Shown piece after piece: positions 1 to 9,974 of a DNA stretch of 64,000 nucleotides. The position numbers were made by a program, and so were the translations under genes. The stretch is from Aradus depressus (Eukaryota; Arthropoda; Insecta; Hemiptera; Aradidae). The notes under the pieces are model-generated. The model ran no database searches. It was not told where the DNA came from and was given only the letters and a program-made list of their open reading frames with translations. Every line of letters begins with the position of its first letter. Position 1 is the stretch's first letter. The stretch lies in the NCBI GenBank assembly GCA_963662175.1, contig OY759227.1:9022501-9086500 (forward strand), written 5' to 3'.

Positions 1-689
1 TTCGGAATAAAGTCGCGGTTAATTTTATTGAGGTTAGACATTGTTTTACGTTTTAAAAGCGTTGTGTTTTTCATTAATATGAGTGAAATAGTAAATAGAA
101 GTAGGGAGGATGTGTTAAGAACAAATATTTCGAAAGGAGCTAAAAGAAAAAGAGTGCATGATGATTTAACAAAAGCTAATGTAGCCAAGAAAAATCGTTT
201 ATCTGGTGATCAGTATGTAAGTAAAAAAACTGGTAAAACTATTCCAAAAAAAACTTTTAGGGTTACAAATAATTGCTGTAATGAAAAGTGTTTTGAGAAG
301 TGCTCATTTAGTAATCAAAAATATATATTTTTCACATTTTATGACATGAGCTCCAAGGAACTACAAGACGTTTTCCTTGCTAGTTGTATGGAGCGTAAAG
401 ATAAAAAAAGCGGTTTATTGAATCCAAAACTGATCAAAAAACACTTTTGGAATTTTTCTGTGAAAATAGATGGTTCTGCTATCAAAATTTGTCGATCACT
501 TCTTATTAGTATTCTGCAAATATCTATAAAAAGAATTAGAGTAATCCAGAACAAGATTGTCTCTGGGATGTCTCTCAAAGATCACAGAGGCAAGCAACCA
601 AACCCTAAAATAATTGAAGTTCAAGTATGGGAACTTGCCATTGAACACTTGAATAGTATCCCTCATCGCTCATCTCACTATACAACGGC
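1..689 (+). pseudogene. 5' part of a transposon-derived insect gene family (DDE-transposase-like N-terminus), interrupted
   Basis: Open from about 28 (a later ATG at 79 is equally plausible) to the point where a retrotransposon interrupts it near 689. The protein is basic (KRKRVHDD, KKTGKTIPKK) with a Cys cluster NNCCNEKCFEKCSF, then a segment with KIDGSAIKICRSLLIS and a DHRGKQPNPK motif, ending SIPHRSSHY. From memory this layout (Cys-rich start, 'VDG..V.VC..FF', 'D.RG', 'SHY') matches a large repeated family of uncharacterised insect proteins probably derived from DNA transposons. The reading resumes at 5250, after the inserted element, with the next block of the same family. The 5' end may be cut by the window edge. 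Family identity is recall, not a search. Confidence 0.5.
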
Positions 690-929
690 GAAAGGGGGTT
701 CTGCGCCTGCGCGTATCTAGTGAAGTCGTTCTTACATCGTGTTCCTCAAATTACTTTATTTTAGTGCACAATTTTATAAATTTGGATTAAAATTACCCAC
801 AGAAGGAAGTCTTACACCTGGCGGACACACACTTAACTGAGACGACTGCATTTGATTCCGATTGAGAGAAGTAGATTTATTATATATACTACTAACCTGA
901 CCCAACCTCACACACTAACTGGATTCAAA

Positions 930-1721
930 ATGGAGTTGGAAAAATTAAGAGAATTATTTTCTGAATTTAAAAGTGATATAAAAAACGAAATAAAAGAGGC
1001 AATCCACAAAGAATTAATCAACTTAAACTTAAAATCAATTATTAGTGAACAGAACTCTCAAATTAAAAAACTAGAAAATGAAAATAAAGCATTAAAAAAC
1101 AGAATTGATAACCAAGCACAAAAAATAGAAAATATGAGCCGTAAAAACAATTTAATAGTATTTGGTATAGAAGAAAAATCCGATGAAGATGCCAATATTT
1201 TAGAAGCATTGATACTAAAGTTTTTTGAAGATAATTTGGATATTAAGCTGAGTGAAAATGATATTAATTTTGTGAAAAGAATAGGAAGGCATTCACAAAA
1301 ATGTAGACCTATCTTGATTTCATTATTATCATTCAAGAATAAAATTAAAATTTTACGTTCCTCCCCAAAACTGAAAGGATCAAAAATATTTATAAATTAT
1401 GATTATGATAGATGTACTTTAGAAAAACGTAAACAATTATTTCCAATACAAAAAAATCTTAAAGGTAAAGGGATTACAGCTAAATTACGAGGAGATGGAT
1501 TGTTAATAGACGGGAAATATTACCAGCATGAAGCAGTAATGAGTCTTTACCAACTGAGTGACACCAACCATTCTCAAGTGATCAAAAACACAGAACACTC
1601 CCCGATAGAAGTTGAACAAAAACTTAAGAAAAAACGAAAAAGAAATACAAAAAATTCCTCACCTGATTTTTTTCGTCCCAAAACCGCCTCAACATCATCC
1701 ACACAATCAGAAAAACAATGA
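930..1721 (+). CDS. Non-LTR retrotransposon ORF1 (coiled-coil RNA-binding protein)
   Basis: ORF1 protein that would coat the element RNA. I chose the ATG at 930 (MELEKLRELFSEF) because it follows an ordinary leader and begins a strong amphipathic helix; an in-frame ATG at 852 would add 26 residues. Residues ~1-75 form a Lys/Glu-rich coiled coil (NSQIKKLENENKALKNRI). Residues ~80-160 look like an RRM-type fold (NNLIVFGIEE, ILISLLSFKNKIKILR). Residues ~160-215 resemble the C-terminal domain of L1-type ORF1 proteins, with KGKGITAKLRGDGLLIDG. A basic tail (KKKRKRN) ends the protein. The last 110 nt overlap ORF2 in another frame, so ORF2 is probably translated by reinitiation or frameshifting. Confidence 0.8.
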   Translation: MELEKLRELFSEFKSDIKNEIKEAIHKELINLNLKSIISEQNSQIKKLENENKALKNRIDNQAQKIENMSRKNNLIVFGIEEKSDEDANILEALILKFFEDNLDIKLSENDINFVKRIGRHSQKCRPILISLLSFKNKIKILRSSPKLKGSKIFINYDYDRCTLEKRKQLFPIQKNLKGKGITAKLRGDGLLIDGKYYQHEAVMSLYQLSDTNHSQVIKNTEHSPIEVEQKLKKKRKRNTKNSSPDFFRPKTASTSSTQSEKQ

Positions 1722-4700
1722 ACAATTATGCAACACATCACATCTGAATATAGGTCTTTGGAACGTTCACGGATTCAACAACATTGAGAATTTAGACACG
1801 GAACAACACAGGATATTAACACAAATGTGTATTCTAGGATTCACTGAAACCTGGAGATTAAGTGACAGGAACAGGCCAAAAGGTTTTGATAATTACTGGC
1901 TTATTGAAAGTTATGCAACTAAAAACAAAAAACAAGGAAGACCCTCCGGAGGAATTATAATATTGGTAAACAAAGATTTAGAAGAGCCCACTGTTCTGAT
2001 AAACAATAAAGACTTTGTATTTATTAAAATTAAAAGTCAAAACTTTAAATGTATTTTTGGGTTTGTTTATCTTTCCCCAAAACTAGAACATGAAGAGTGT
2101 ATTAACAAACTTGAAGAATTGATTGAAGAAATGAAGAGCAGGGATCCAGACATTCCCTTAGTGGTGGCGGGGGATTTCAATGCAAAAATCGCCAACCTGA
2201 ACCAGTTTGAAAAAAGTTTCTTTCAGGGCTCGAAGTTGACTGCAAAGAGACAGTCTTCTGACACAGATGTCAACCTAAGGGGAAAACGTTTGGTAGATGT
2301 TATGGAAAGTGAGGGACTGTTTGTAGTTAATGGAAGGAGCAGGAGCGACTATCCCGCAGAACACACCTTTATCAGCAGCCAGGGCTGCTCCGTGATAGAC
2401 TTGATCTGGGTCAGCTCTTCCTTGTTAGATAAAATAGAGGACTTCAAAGTTTTACAGTGTGTGGAAGTATCGGATCATTTGATTTGTCAACTAACTTTAA
2501 ATTTAAATAATATAATACCATCAAATAATTCTATTAAAATAAACTACAAAGAAAAAATAACATGGGACGACTCAAAGGCACCACTTTTTTATCATCTACT
2601 GCAGATGTCACAAAACATATATTTTAACGATACATCGCTAGATAAATTATACGATAATTTTACTGGTACTTTAAATGTCACTGCCATCATTACAGATATG
2701 TTGAAATTAGTGAAAATCCCAGCCAAACAGAAGAGTCATCACAGAAATAAATGGTTCAACGAAGAGTGCCGTGCAGTGAAGAAGGAAACAAGAAGAAGCT
2801 ACTGCAGATGGAAAAAGAAGCCCACTCTAACACTGCTTGAGAAATACTTGGAAAGTAAAAAGAAATACAAGAGGTTAGCTAAAGAAACCAAAGCAAGACA
2901 CTACAGACAGATATCCGATGATATCGCTGCCGTTCAAAATAGTCAAACTTTCTGGAAAGTCATCAAGAAATTCAAACCTAGACCCTCTTTAGTCTCCACA
3001 ATAAGTCTGAAAATCTGGGAAAATTACTTCACGGATTTATATAGCTCAAAAAGCATATTACCAGAAACATCGCTGCCAAACACGACACTTCGGCATTTGG
3101 ACTCACCTATCTCGATGAATGAGATTACCGAAGCAATACAGGGTACAAAAAACCAAAAAGCACCGGGGACCGACGGCATTCCGAATGAAGTTTATAAGTG
3201 CCTAACCCCTGCATGGCAACACTACCTGCTGAACCTGTTCAACAGAGTGATGGAGGAAGAACGAGTGCCGAGTCAATGGTCACAACTTGCAGCATTCCTC
3301 ATCCATAAGAAAGGCGACCCAGACGACCCACACAACTATCGAACTGTAGCTTTAGTTAATACTATGCCGAAAATCTTCACCTCGATACAAAACAAGAGAC
3401 TTTCAGCCTGGATAGAAACAGAAGGCTTACTACCAGAAGCACAATCAGGTTTCAGAACAGGCCGAGGCTGCTCCGATAACATCTTCTGTTTGCAAGCTAT
3501 TATATATAACAATATCCGTTTAAAAAGTAGGTATCTTTATGCTTTTTTCATAGATTTAAAGAAAGCTTTTGACTCCCTAAACCGCCACATCTTATGGAAT
3601 AAACTATCATCCATTGGAGTGAGTAAAAAGTTTATAGCAGTGCTTCAAAGTTTTTACAATAATGCAAATGTAACAGTTTCCACACCTTCAGGTCAAACAA
3701 AGAATATCAAGGTAGAAACAGGGGTGCTGCAAGGAGATTCTATCAGTCCCACTCTGTTTAACTTGTTCCTGTTCGACATAGAAAAATTATTTAAAGAAAA
3801 TGGCTTCAGAGGAGTAAATATCGATGGCAAAAACGACATTATATTCCTAATGTATGCAGACGATTTGGTAATGTTTAGTGATACTCCCAAAGATTTGCAG
3901 AACAAACTTAATTATCTCAGCACTTACCTGAAAGAAAACTTACTAGAACTCAACACCCAGAAATCAAAAATTCTCATTTTTCATAGAAGTCCTAACCAAA
4001 AACTTCAAACACCATTCTACTACCAAGGAAACATAATAGAAGTGGTAAAAAAACAAACTTACCTAGGAATTCCTTTTTCAAAAACAGGAAGATTTAGCGA
4101 AACTGCAGACGTCTACATTTCCAAAGCGAACAAAGCCACAGGAGTAACCATCCACACTTTAGCGGCAGCAAGATCGGACAGTTGGGACACCAAGAAGAAA
4201 CTGCTGGAGTCAGTCACACTGGCCACTCTGTTGTACTCCTCGGAAATATGGGCTTTGGAATACCTGGAGAAACTAGATACGGTGCTCACAAGATACTACA
4301 AAAGAGTACTGAAGCTTCCAAAGTCAACTCCAAACAGCTTCGTGAGAGTAGAGACTAACAGCTACAATCTTAGTGCCATCGTAATCGGAAGAGCAGTGGG
4401 CTGGTGGAGCAAAATACTGGAGATGCCGGCCGACAGGTACCCTAGACTGTGTTACGAACGTCTCCTGTTCCTGAGCAAGCAGCCTTCAGACCTACCGGCC
4501 TACAACTGGGTGACTCAACTCCGGAATATCCTAACCTCTGTAGGCTATTCATGGTTATGGGATACTCAGGACCCTGATCTTATCAGCAGGCATAAGAAAA
4601 CGATTGTGAGTAGATTTGAAGAAAGGAGCCGCGATAGAGACATTCAGCACATTCTCGAATCTAACTATAACCTCACATACAAGGATATTTACTGTTACAA

Positions 4701-5034
4701 CGTCTACTTAAAGCTGAGGACAAATATCGAGAGGACGAGAGTGTTGGCTCAGATTCGGCTGTGTAGAGAAAGCCTGGCTAGAGTGACGGTGGGAGGAGTG
4801 ACCTACCTCTTCAACAGGGAAGACAGCTGTAGTGTCTGCAACGAAGACCGACCGGACGACATCCACCATTTCTTCATGGAGTGTCCAGCCTTCAGCCAAC
4901 TAAGAAAAAAGTACCTGGTAGAAGCACTAAAGAGCCCGCAACCTCACAAGACCCTTTTCAACATTGCAAACAACCAAAACCTCAATAATATTATACTATA
5001 CATAGTAAGGGCGCTAAAAATTAGAGGACATTGA
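1612..5034 (+). CDS. Non-LTR retrotransposon ORF2 (AP endonuclease + reverse transcriptase)
   Basis: An 1140-codon polyprotein that would nick the target and prime reverse transcription. Seen in order: the endonuclease with NIGLWNVHGF, LGFTETW, VVAGDFNAKI and SDHLICQL (residues ~45-290); the RT with KAPGTDGIPNE (~515), RTVALVNTMPKIF, QSGFRTGRG, FIDLKKAFDSLNR, GVLQGDSISPTLFN and the catalytic LMYADDLVMF (~748); then a C-terminal C-x2-C-x7-H-x4-C zinc motif starting CSVCNEDRPDDIHH (~1072). No stop or frameshift is visible, so the ORF looks intact. The start is uncertain because the frame is open upstream inside ORF1; a start near the ORF1 stop is also possible. Confidence 0.9.
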   Translation: MNKNLRKNEKEIQKIPHLIFFVPKPPQHHPHNQKNNEQLCNTSHLNIGLWNVHGFNNIENLDTEQHRILTQMCILGFTETWRLSDRNRPKGFDNYWLIESYATKNKKQGRPSGGIIILVNKDLEEPTVLINNKDFVFIKIKSQNFKCIFGFVYLSPKLEHEECINKLEELIEEMKSRDPDIPLVVAGDFNAKIANLNQFEKSFFQGSKLTAKRQSSDTDVNLRGKRLVDVMESEGLFVVNGRSRSDYPAEHTFISSQGCSVIDLIWVSSSLLDKIEDFKVLQCVEVSDHLICQLTLNLNNIIPSNNSIKINYKEKITWDDSKAPLFYHLLQMSQNIYFNDTSLDKLYDNFTGTLNVTAIITDMLKLVKIPAKQKSHHRNKWFNEECRAVKKETRRSYCRWKKKPTLTLLEKYLESKKKYKRLAKETKARHYRQISDDIAAVQNSQTFWKVIKKFKPRPSLVSTISLKIWENYFTDLYSSKSILPETSLPNTTLRHLDSPISMNEITEAIQGTKNQKAPGTDGIPNEVYKCLTPAWQHYLLNLFNRVMEEERVPSQWSQLAAFLIHKKGDPDDPHNYRTVALVNTMPKIFTSIQNKRLSAWIETEGLLPEAQSGFRTGRGCSDNIFCLQAIIYNNIRLKSRYLYAFFIDLKKAFDSLNRHILWNKLSSIGVSKKFIAVLQSFYNNANVTVSTPSGQTKNIKVETGVLQGDSISPTLFNLFLFDIEKLFKENGFRGVNIDGKNDIIFLMYADDLVMFSDTPKDLQNKLNYLSTYLKENLLELNTQKSKILIFHRSPNQKLQTPFYYQGNIIEVVKKQTYLGIPFSKTGRFSETADVYISKANKATGVTIHTLAAARSDSWDTKKKLLESVTLATLLYSSEIWALEYLEKLDTVLTRYYKRVLKLPKSTPNSFVRVETNSYNLSAIVIGRAVGWWSKILEMPADRYPRLCYERLLFLSKQPSDLPAYNWVTQLRNILTSVGYSWLWDTQDPDLISRHKKTIVSRFEERSRDRDIQHILESNYNLTYKDIYCYNVYLKLRTNIERTRVLAQIRLCRESLARVTVGGVTYLFNREDSCSVCNEDRPDDIHHFFMECPAFSQLRKKYLVEALKSPQPHKTLFNIANNQNLNNIILYIVRALKIRGH

Positions 5035-5227
5035 AGTTTTCAAATAAAATACCATTTTTATTTTTGTTTTAAATTGTTTATTAACAGTTAGGTTCTATAT
5101 TACTTTGTATTTTATTATTATTATTATTTTATATTTTCATTTATTTGTACTTTTTTTTAAACTGAATAATGTATATATCAGGCCGAACCCTGAGCCTAAA
5201 AGATGTATTTCTTAAAGGCTAATAAAG

Positions 5228-5250
5228 AATTGAATTGAATTGAATTGAAA
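5228..5250 (+). repeat. 3' microsatellite tail (attga)n of the non-LTR element
   Basis: About four head-to-tail units of attga, just after an aataaa signal, end the element. The interrupted gene resumes directly after the tail. Short repeats of this kind at the 3' end are a mark of several non-LTR clades that lack poly(A). Confidence 0.8.
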
Positions 5251-5403
5251 AGTAATAGATTATATTTTGAAAATCCGGAACTAAATATAAAGATAATATT
5301 CGAAGAATTTCGTAATTATTTCTCAGAGAAAACTGGAGAAAAACTTATAATGAATTATAAGACATATTTTAAATTTTTTCGGGAAACGAATTTTATATAC
5401 AAT
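5250..5403 (+). pseudogene. Resumed downstream block of the interrupted transposon-derived gene
   Basis: In the frame starting AGT AAT AGA the DNA reads SNRLYFENPELNIKIIFEEF and continues about 50 codons to ...FRETNFIYNI and a stop at about 5403. The pattern 'SHY...YL.P.LNI..M...F...' continues the same protein family as 28-689, whose last family residues are SHYTT. The inserted element therefore sits between two adjacent blocks of one gene. No further downstream exon is recognised. From 5404 to 5571 I see nothing codable. Confidence 0.5.
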
Positions 5404-5571
5404 ATATAATCATGTTAATGTAAACCTGGAGATATTTTCTTTCTTATGGAACTATTTTTACACTTGAGTTCGTGTACTACTCTTATTCCATTCTTGCCAG
5501 TAAACTTTGATCCACTGAATCTCAGAATAAGTTTTTTGCGTGAAGGCCCTTGTTCCGGCTACCGCCTCAAT

Positions 5572-7238
5572 TGTAATATAAACAAGCCCGTTGCCAAGGC
5601 AACGGATTTAGAAGCCACTATATATATATTTTTTAAACCAATTTAGAAAAGGACAAAGAAAATAAGAAGAAAGAAACCTAAGGATGAAGAAAATAAAATA
5701 GAAAATCAACAGGAAGAAAGTAAGAATAACTTTAAAAGGAAGAAAAGGTGGCTGTAGGCCTAACCTTACAGTTATCAATCAACATTTTCTACATCAATTA
5801 CCAGATCCACCGACTTTAAAATGAAACCAAATTTTCAGAAGGGACTATTTTAACACCCAGGAACAAAATGAAACAGCTAAAAGAAGAAGGAATGAAGAAA
5901 ATTTCAGGAAATTATAAGCAAAATTAAGAAAAGGTCAATAATTAAAAAACGAGTCGGTAGAAGGTTGTGAAAAGTTTTAGGAAAAGACAGTTGATTATTA
6001 AGAAGAATTTGAAAAAGGAAAAGAAGAGAAAAACTACCCACATCAGATGGAAAAGCCAGCTCAAAATTTCAAAAAGGAAGCAAGTTCCAAAAATGATCCA
6101 ATTATAGAGGACGGATCCAATCCAAAGCAGTATAAATGATCTGAAGGTGTATATCACAAAATTAAATGCTATTTTCGAGAAATGAAGGAGTCAAAATTAA
6201 AAAGAAAAGTTACAGAAAATTAAGATGACAATTTAGAAGAAAGAAGAAACGGAAGAAAGGAGAGAAAACACCAAAAAATATTAATATTTAGAAGTAAAAC
6301 AAGAGACAACAGGAAAAAGAAACTCGAATTTGCTACCCATAATTCCGTGCGGAGGCAGTTTAGTGAGTCTACGCTGGGTTCTGGTAGAGGTGGAACCGGT
6401 GAGAGACTAGTCTCTAATTTTTTTAGACAAAATGTGTAAAAAGTTGTGAGTGACAATTGAAAGTGAGTGAAAGTGACCGGTAAAGGGTTGAAGGGATGTG
6501 GAGAAAGTGTGGACTCCAAAATTTGTGTTAAAAAAAAGTAAAGTAAATTGTTTATAAGTTCAAGGGTGACGTCACCAGGTAATATCCATTTTGTATATAA
6601 TTTTCAATATGGCCACTTTAATTTTCAAATTTATAAATTTTTTCTTAGTAAAGCCAGATTATTTATAAACATGTTTTAATTTCCCCATGTCTCTCTCAAT
6701 GAAATTCAAATTTCAAAACCCATAGGCCTTGTGAATCAACACCTTTGAGATAAGCGCCAATCGTTATCGGGACATAATATTTAATAATCTTAATTTTCAG
6801 AATCACACCGGGAGACTTTTGGATTGGTGCGAGTAACGTAGTTTGAAAATTTTACAGAGTTATTTATAACATATGTTTTTAATTTTTTTAAGAGCTTCAC
6901 TCAACCATATGGTAGATTATTTTATTTTTGAAATTATAGATTTAATTAACTTAAATTTTTTTTTATTATTCAAAATTTTATTCACTTTTTTAATTTATTG
7001 TGAAATCCATCAAGTCAATAACAGACATAAAAACCTTTCATTATGGCATATCTCTTGTGTGGAAATTAAATTCAATTTTTTTATATACTCAAAGTAATAT
7101 AACTATAGTAACCTCATTTAAAACAAAGAAAACCTTTCATTATGGCATATCCCTTGTGTGGAAATTAAATTCAATTTTTTTATATACTCAAAGTAATATA
7201 ACTATAGTAACCTCAATTTAAAACAATAAAAACCTTTC
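5572..7238 (+). repeat. Long direct repeat, copy 1 (probable 5' LTR, 1667 bp)
   Basis: Starts tgtaatataaacaagcccgt and ends aataaaaacctttc. The same 1667-bp sequence recurs at 12355-14021 in the same orientation; I counted only about six differences by eye, so the two are very young or homogenised. A purine-rich stretch precedes the second copy and a Gag-like ORF lies between them, which is the layout of a 5' LTR, internal region and 3' LTR. The 3' end is not a canonical CA and no target duplication was found, so LTR status is an inference. No coding region was seen inside. Confidence 0.65.
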
Positions 7239-7260
7239 TCTATGGCATCTCCTTGTGAGG
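7030..7260 (+). repeat. Tandem ~98-bp repeats at the end of the long repeat
   Basis: Two near-identical units beginning aacctttcattatggcatat and containing ctcaaagtaatataactata, followed by a third, decayed start (aacctttctctatggcatct). Present also at the end of copy 2 (13815-14021), where the third unit is cut after aacctttc. Confidence 0.8.
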
Positions 7261-7523
7261 ATAATTTCTTGTTTTTTTTTATTTTGCATTCTTTGATCAA
7301 TAAATAACTCGCATAGAGTCACCGAAACATTTTCTTTAATAACGATTAAATAAGCCTAAAGTTGCATTATAAGTAAAATCAAGAAGAATAAGGCCATGGG
7401 GAAATGTGAGTTTCGTTGAGAGAGTGGGGAATATTGTATGAAATTTTTGAAATATCAGTATATATATAATAATATTGAACACAATTTCTATAAATTTAAT
7501 TTTTTTTGTATTAATATTTAATC

Positions 7524-8897
7524 ATGCCACTGACGAGAGGGGAAGCAAAAAGATTAGAGGAAGAGAACAAAGGGGAGGAATTTAGTTCTGACGAAGGGTC
7601 CGAAGTAGAGATTTCGGAGGAAACGGATAGAGAAATACCCGTTGCTATGGAGACCAAAGAGGGTACTAGTGAGGAGGTACAGGAGATTGATGTTGTTAGT
7701 AAAGAGACAGAGGTAGAAAAGAAGGAGAAAGTAGAGGAGAAACCAGATAAAATGGACCAATTCATGGAAATTATGATGAGAAGCATGAAAAATTTAGAGA
7801 CAAACTTAAGTGGGGTAGAGACAAATTTAAAAAGGGAAATGGGGGACAAATTAAAAAACATAGAGACAAACTTAAGTGGGGTAGAGAAAAATTTAAGTAG
7901 TAAGATTGACGAACAGAAAATAAACATGACAAATTTAGAGACAAATTTACGAGGGGATATGACTAATTTGAGAGGGGACATTCAAGATTTAGAGGTGAGA
8001 TTAGATAAGCAGATGGACAGCTTGAAGGATCAAATAGGGAGTTTAGAAATAAAAAATCAAGATTTAGAAGACAAAATTGATCAAGTAGCAGAAAGTTTAA
8101 AGGGGGAATTTAATCAAAAAATAAGGAATTTAGAAGAAGAAATAGAAGGTCGCATGAAGAAGGTTATCGGTAAAATAGATACCGCGGAAGAGAAATGGGA
8201 GGAACGCTGTCAAAATTTCGAGTTAAAGTTGTCAGGAACTAGGGAGGACAACAGCGGCCAAACAGCTGAACTTTCTGAAAGGATTAGCCGGGTAGAAGGG
8301 ATTCAGGAGGAAGGATTCAAGGGAGTTGTAGAATTAGGGAGCAAAATAGAAACCAATTCAGAAAGAATTAGTCAAATAGAAGGGGACATGTCAAAATTAA
8401 AGGAAGAAATCAGTAAGAGAATGGGAAAGGTTCAAACTGTAGAAATAGATAAAGCAGGAGAAAACTTAGAAAAGCACTTAAATCAAAAAATTGACAAGTT
8501 GGATGAAGGGAATTCTGAAGTAGAAAAAGAGGTTCTTATTATTGACAGTCAGTCACAAGTTGATGAGGTAGAAAGAACAGAGAATAACAGTAGGGAGGAA
8601 CAGACCCAAATTTTAGAGAAAGATGTGGAGGAAGAGAGTCAACAAGTAGAAAAATTAGTATTAAGTGAAATTCAAGAAAATCGGATGAATGTTGATGTGA
8701 ATGGACAGAGTGAAAGGAAAATTTTGATGTTATTAGACAAAACAAACGAACAGACTGAGGACAACAAACAAAAGACAAATTTTAATTTTAAAGAAAATAT
8801 AGTTAAAACTTACAGACAAACTGGAAATAGAAAGGAGGCTAATAAAAGACATAAGAACAATTTTAAAAAAAGAGTAAGAGAATTTAAACAGGTATAA
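7524..8897 (+). CDS. Gag-like coiled-coil protein of the long-repeat element
   Basis: A 457-residue open frame starting about 285 nt after the first long repeat, where the gag of an LTR element is expected. The first 80 residues are acidic (EEENKGEEFSSDEGSEVE). Residues ~80-330 are almost pure heptad-type coiled coil built from internal repeats such as NLETNLSGVETNL and NLETNLRGDM. The C-terminus is basic (NKRHKNNFKKRVREFK). No zinc knuckle, protease or polymerase motif is visible. In insects, similar long coiled-coil Gag proteins belong to Ty3-like elements. The ORF is intact. Function as Gag rests on position and shape only; a cytoskeletal-like artefact is less likely given the flanking repeats. 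Confidence 0.55.
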   Translation: MPLTRGEAKRLEEENKGEEFSSDEGSEVEISEETDREIPVAMETKEGTSEEVQEIDVVSKETEVEKKEKVEEKPDKMDQFMEIMMRSMKNLETNLSGVETNLKREMGDKLKNIETNLSGVEKNLSSKIDEQKINMTNLETNLRGDMTNLRGDIQDLEVRLDKQMDSLKDQIGSLEIKNQDLEDKIDQVAESLKGEFNQKIRNLEEEIEGRMKKVIGKIDTAEEKWEERCQNFELKLSGTREDNSGQTAELSERISRVEGIQEEGFKGVVELGSKIETNSERISQIEGDMSKLKEEISKRMGKVQTVEIDKAGENLEKHLNQKIDKLDEGNSEVEKEVLIIDSQSQVDEVERTENNSREEQTQILEKDVEEESQQVEKLVLSEIQENRMNVDVNGQSERKILMLLDKTNEQTEDNKQKTNFNFKENIVKTYRQTGNRKEANKRHKNNFKKRVREFKQV

Positions 8898-9974
8898 TAT
8901 AAATATTTAGAGAAGGTGGATGGGATGTTTAGAGACACCATTCGCCGGGGCATCCGGAAAAAGAAAGAATTAAATTTGGGCTTTGCAATATTATTGCATT
9001 AGCCACTTTTTATGGTGAACATATTTTTTTTTTGCAACTCGAATGAGTTATAGACTGACAGACAGACGAACTGAGCAAAACTTTAGACAGAAAACTTTGG
9101 ATGAATGAAATTTAGAATTGATAAAGGAATGGATGAATTTTGAAATGTACATACTTTTGTTGTGATTGTTGTCATAAGATGTTTATAATAGAGATTGATG
9201 TGGGTCTGTGAAGTATTATGTTTGTTTGTTTATCTAAGAATAGTAATTGTTGACGTAGTTTATCAGTAAGTGTTGTTGTGATGAACGTTAGTTCGTTCAT
9301 TCGTTGAATCGATCAAGCCGGGTCGATAGTTAGATCGAACTGAAGTATGGAATAGATGACTCAGATCACGAATTTAAACCGGATCCATCCAAAGGATTCA
9401 TGGTTAGTTTAGATAATTTTTTTTATTAGAAAATGTTTTTGGTGAGTTTAGTTTATTTAGTAACCGAGAATGAAAGAAGTAGGAATAAATGAAGTAGATT
9501 AGTCGTTTTTTTTTTGTAGTAAATAAGCAAGCGGAGACTAATTGATCCCCTGCAATAAGCAGGCGGAGACAATTTGGTCTCTTGCAGTATTTGGCGTCTG
9601 CACTTTGCCCAGCCTAGGGGCCAGAGAAGGATTTTTAGCTGATCCTGTGGGAGCCGCACCCAGCCAATCTCAGGAACACTTAGACAAAGCTAATACACAC
9701 AAAACATACATTATTTCGGGGATTTATGATTTATTTGATACATTTATGTTACACCGTACGGACAACACAACATTAAGAAACGAAATCATTTTACATTACT
9801 CAACTTACACAATACACAGGAGGGGATTTTGTATTATTTTGCATTTTTTTATGATTTTATTTGTATATAGTGTAGATGTGTTAATTTAGGATTAGAGGAA
9901 TGTTTGCTGGTATGAAAGAAATTGAGAGTGAATGATCGCGAAATAGGGGGGGAGACTATATATATATATTTTTA
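8898..9974. other. Internal region without recognisable genes
   Basis: AT-rich sequence between the Gag-like ORF and the minisatellite. It contains the hairpin-like gcaatattattgc near 8986 and a two-unit imperfect repeat, aataagcaagcggagac / aataagcaggcggagac, at about 9522-9595. No retropepsin or RT motif was found in any frame, so the pol gene expected here is absent. Confidence 0.6.

Larger units (their letters stand above)
690..5249 (+). mobile_element. Apparently full-length non-LTR retrotransposon with two open reading frames
   Basis: A GC-richer 5' leader (from gggggttctgcgcctgcgcg) begins where the host ORF is broken. ORF1 and an APE-RT ORF2 follow, then a 3' UTR with aataaa near 5221 and a 3' tail of repeated ttgaa/attga units up to about 5250. 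Both ORFs are uninterrupted, which suggests recent insertion. The clade is uncertain: the microsatellite tail points to the CR1/L2/Jockey side, while ORF1 has a coiled coil plus RNA-binding fold as in L1-type ORF1 proteins. The target duplication is short (about gaaa at both junctions) and not clearly resolvable. Confidence 0.85.

Noticed and set aside
6220..6519. 99-codon minus-strand ORF, repeated at 13003-13302
   Set aside because: Present twice only because it lies in the long repeat; composition reflects the purine-rich plus strand.
9542..9889. 115-codon plus-strand ORF near the minisatellite
   Set aside because: No homology pattern recognised and ends in low-complexity hydrophobic residues; no support for coding.
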